In this document: piece by piece, positions 63,863-64,000 of the stretch
How positions within the stretch are numbered: position 1 is the first letter of the stretch
Layout of the letters: the number at the start of each line of letters is the position of its first letter
Program-made: the position numbers and the translations under genes
The notes under the pieces: model-generated
What the model was told of the DNA's origin: nothing
Seen by the model: only the letters and a program-made list of their open reading frames with translations
Databases searched by the model: none
NCBI GenBank assembly: GCA_963824905.1
Contig: CAWGRH010000001.1
Span: 62,001 to 126,000 of the forward strand
Length of the DNA: 64,000 bases
From: JAJPKK01 sp963824905
GTDB lineage: Bacteria > Pseudomonadota > Alphaproteobacteria > Rhizobiales > Xanthobacteraceae
Direction of reading: 5' to 3'

Positions 63863-64000
63863 TTAGAACTTGTAGCTCAGCGCGGCGCGGAATTCGTGGA
63901 TGTCGTACCCGCTCCAGGTGAAGCCGGACGGGAAGGTCGGGAAATTCGCGGCGCCTCCGACGGCGGAAGCGCCGTTGAAGTGGTGGAAGAGATATTCGCC
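63863..64000 (-). CDS. Outer-membrane beta-barrel protein, C-terminal end (runs off window)
   Basis: 46 codons are visible, ending ..FTWSGYDIHEFRAALSYKF and TAA. The amphipathic alternating strand with a C-terminal Phe is the BAM-recognition signature of porin/Omp25-like barrels. FHHFNGASAVGGAANFPT precedes it. Family identity needs the upstream sequence. Confidence 0.6.
   Translation of the reverse strand, partial: GEYLFHHFNGASAVGGAANFPTFPSGFTWSGYDIHEFRAALSYKF

Noticed and set aside
1..64000. CRISPR arrays, rRNA, transposases or prophage genes
   Set aside because: No regularly spaced repeats, rRNA sequence, DDE transposase or phage structural gene was found.

Overview
This window is high-GC DNA with an alphaproteobacterial gene complement. 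The rne / amiC / mrcA / prfB block, the tyrS-anmK cluster, several Bug/TctC-type binding proteins, and many dispersed intergenic palindromes point to Hyphomicrobiales, probably a Bradyrhizobium/Rhodopseudomonas/Xanthobacteraceae-like lineage. This is an inference from gene content and repeat style, since no 16S gene is present.

Layout. 1-6.9 kb: envelope quality control (DsbA-like fragment, M48 protease), an aminotransferase, a UvrD-type helicase and an orphan Bug protein. 7-18.3 kb: core block of prfB (with its programmed +1 frameshift), PBP1A, the amidase and RNase E, then an AhpD-like protein and a di-haem peroxidase. 18.7-28.4 kb: radical SAM protein, phosphoesterase, Ogt, an ArsR/SRPBCC operon with a perfect operator-like palindrome on its start codon, PHA depolymerase, GST, M23 peptidase and a peroxiredoxin. 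28.5-37.5 kb: AsmA/YhdP-like giant protein, DUF4160/DUF2442 pair, tyrS, anmK, GGCT, acylphosphatase, lipB and tRNA-Leu(GAG).

37.5-41.6 kb, directly after the tRNA, is an accessory islet. A two-gene module occurs twice in tandem: a ~73-residue exported Cys-containing peptide, then a ~364-residue winged-helix + TIR-like protein. Each module has its own AT-rich promoter region with a shared motif and a similar hairpin after the peptide gene. 41.6-44.3 kb holds ppk2 with a coupled partner, fused remnants of an SDR and an acetate kinase, and a methyltransferase. 45.0-48.7 kb holds two adjacent genes that appear to carry complementary halves of a trypsin-like protease (Asp+Ser in the first, His in the second). 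These two loci are the best candidates for undescribed systems.

48.8-56.1 kb: small proteins, PhzF, a lipoprotein, a GlcG-like protein and a complete tripartite tricarboxylate transporter operon (Bug-TctB-TctA) ending in a Gfo/Idh/MocA dehydrogenase. 56.4-64 kb: TAXI binding protein, a Sel1/TPR-like membrane protein, an OmpR-type two-component system, a Gly/His-rich exported protein, a CPA1 Na+/H+ antiporter and the tail of an outer-membrane beta-barrel.

Caution on quality: many conserved genes (including essential rne) are broken by single-base indels, nearly always one extra G or C, and these are densest from 56.6 to 60.7 kb. I read most of them as sequence errors rather than pseudogenes and annotate through them. 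The prfB frameshift is different and genuine.
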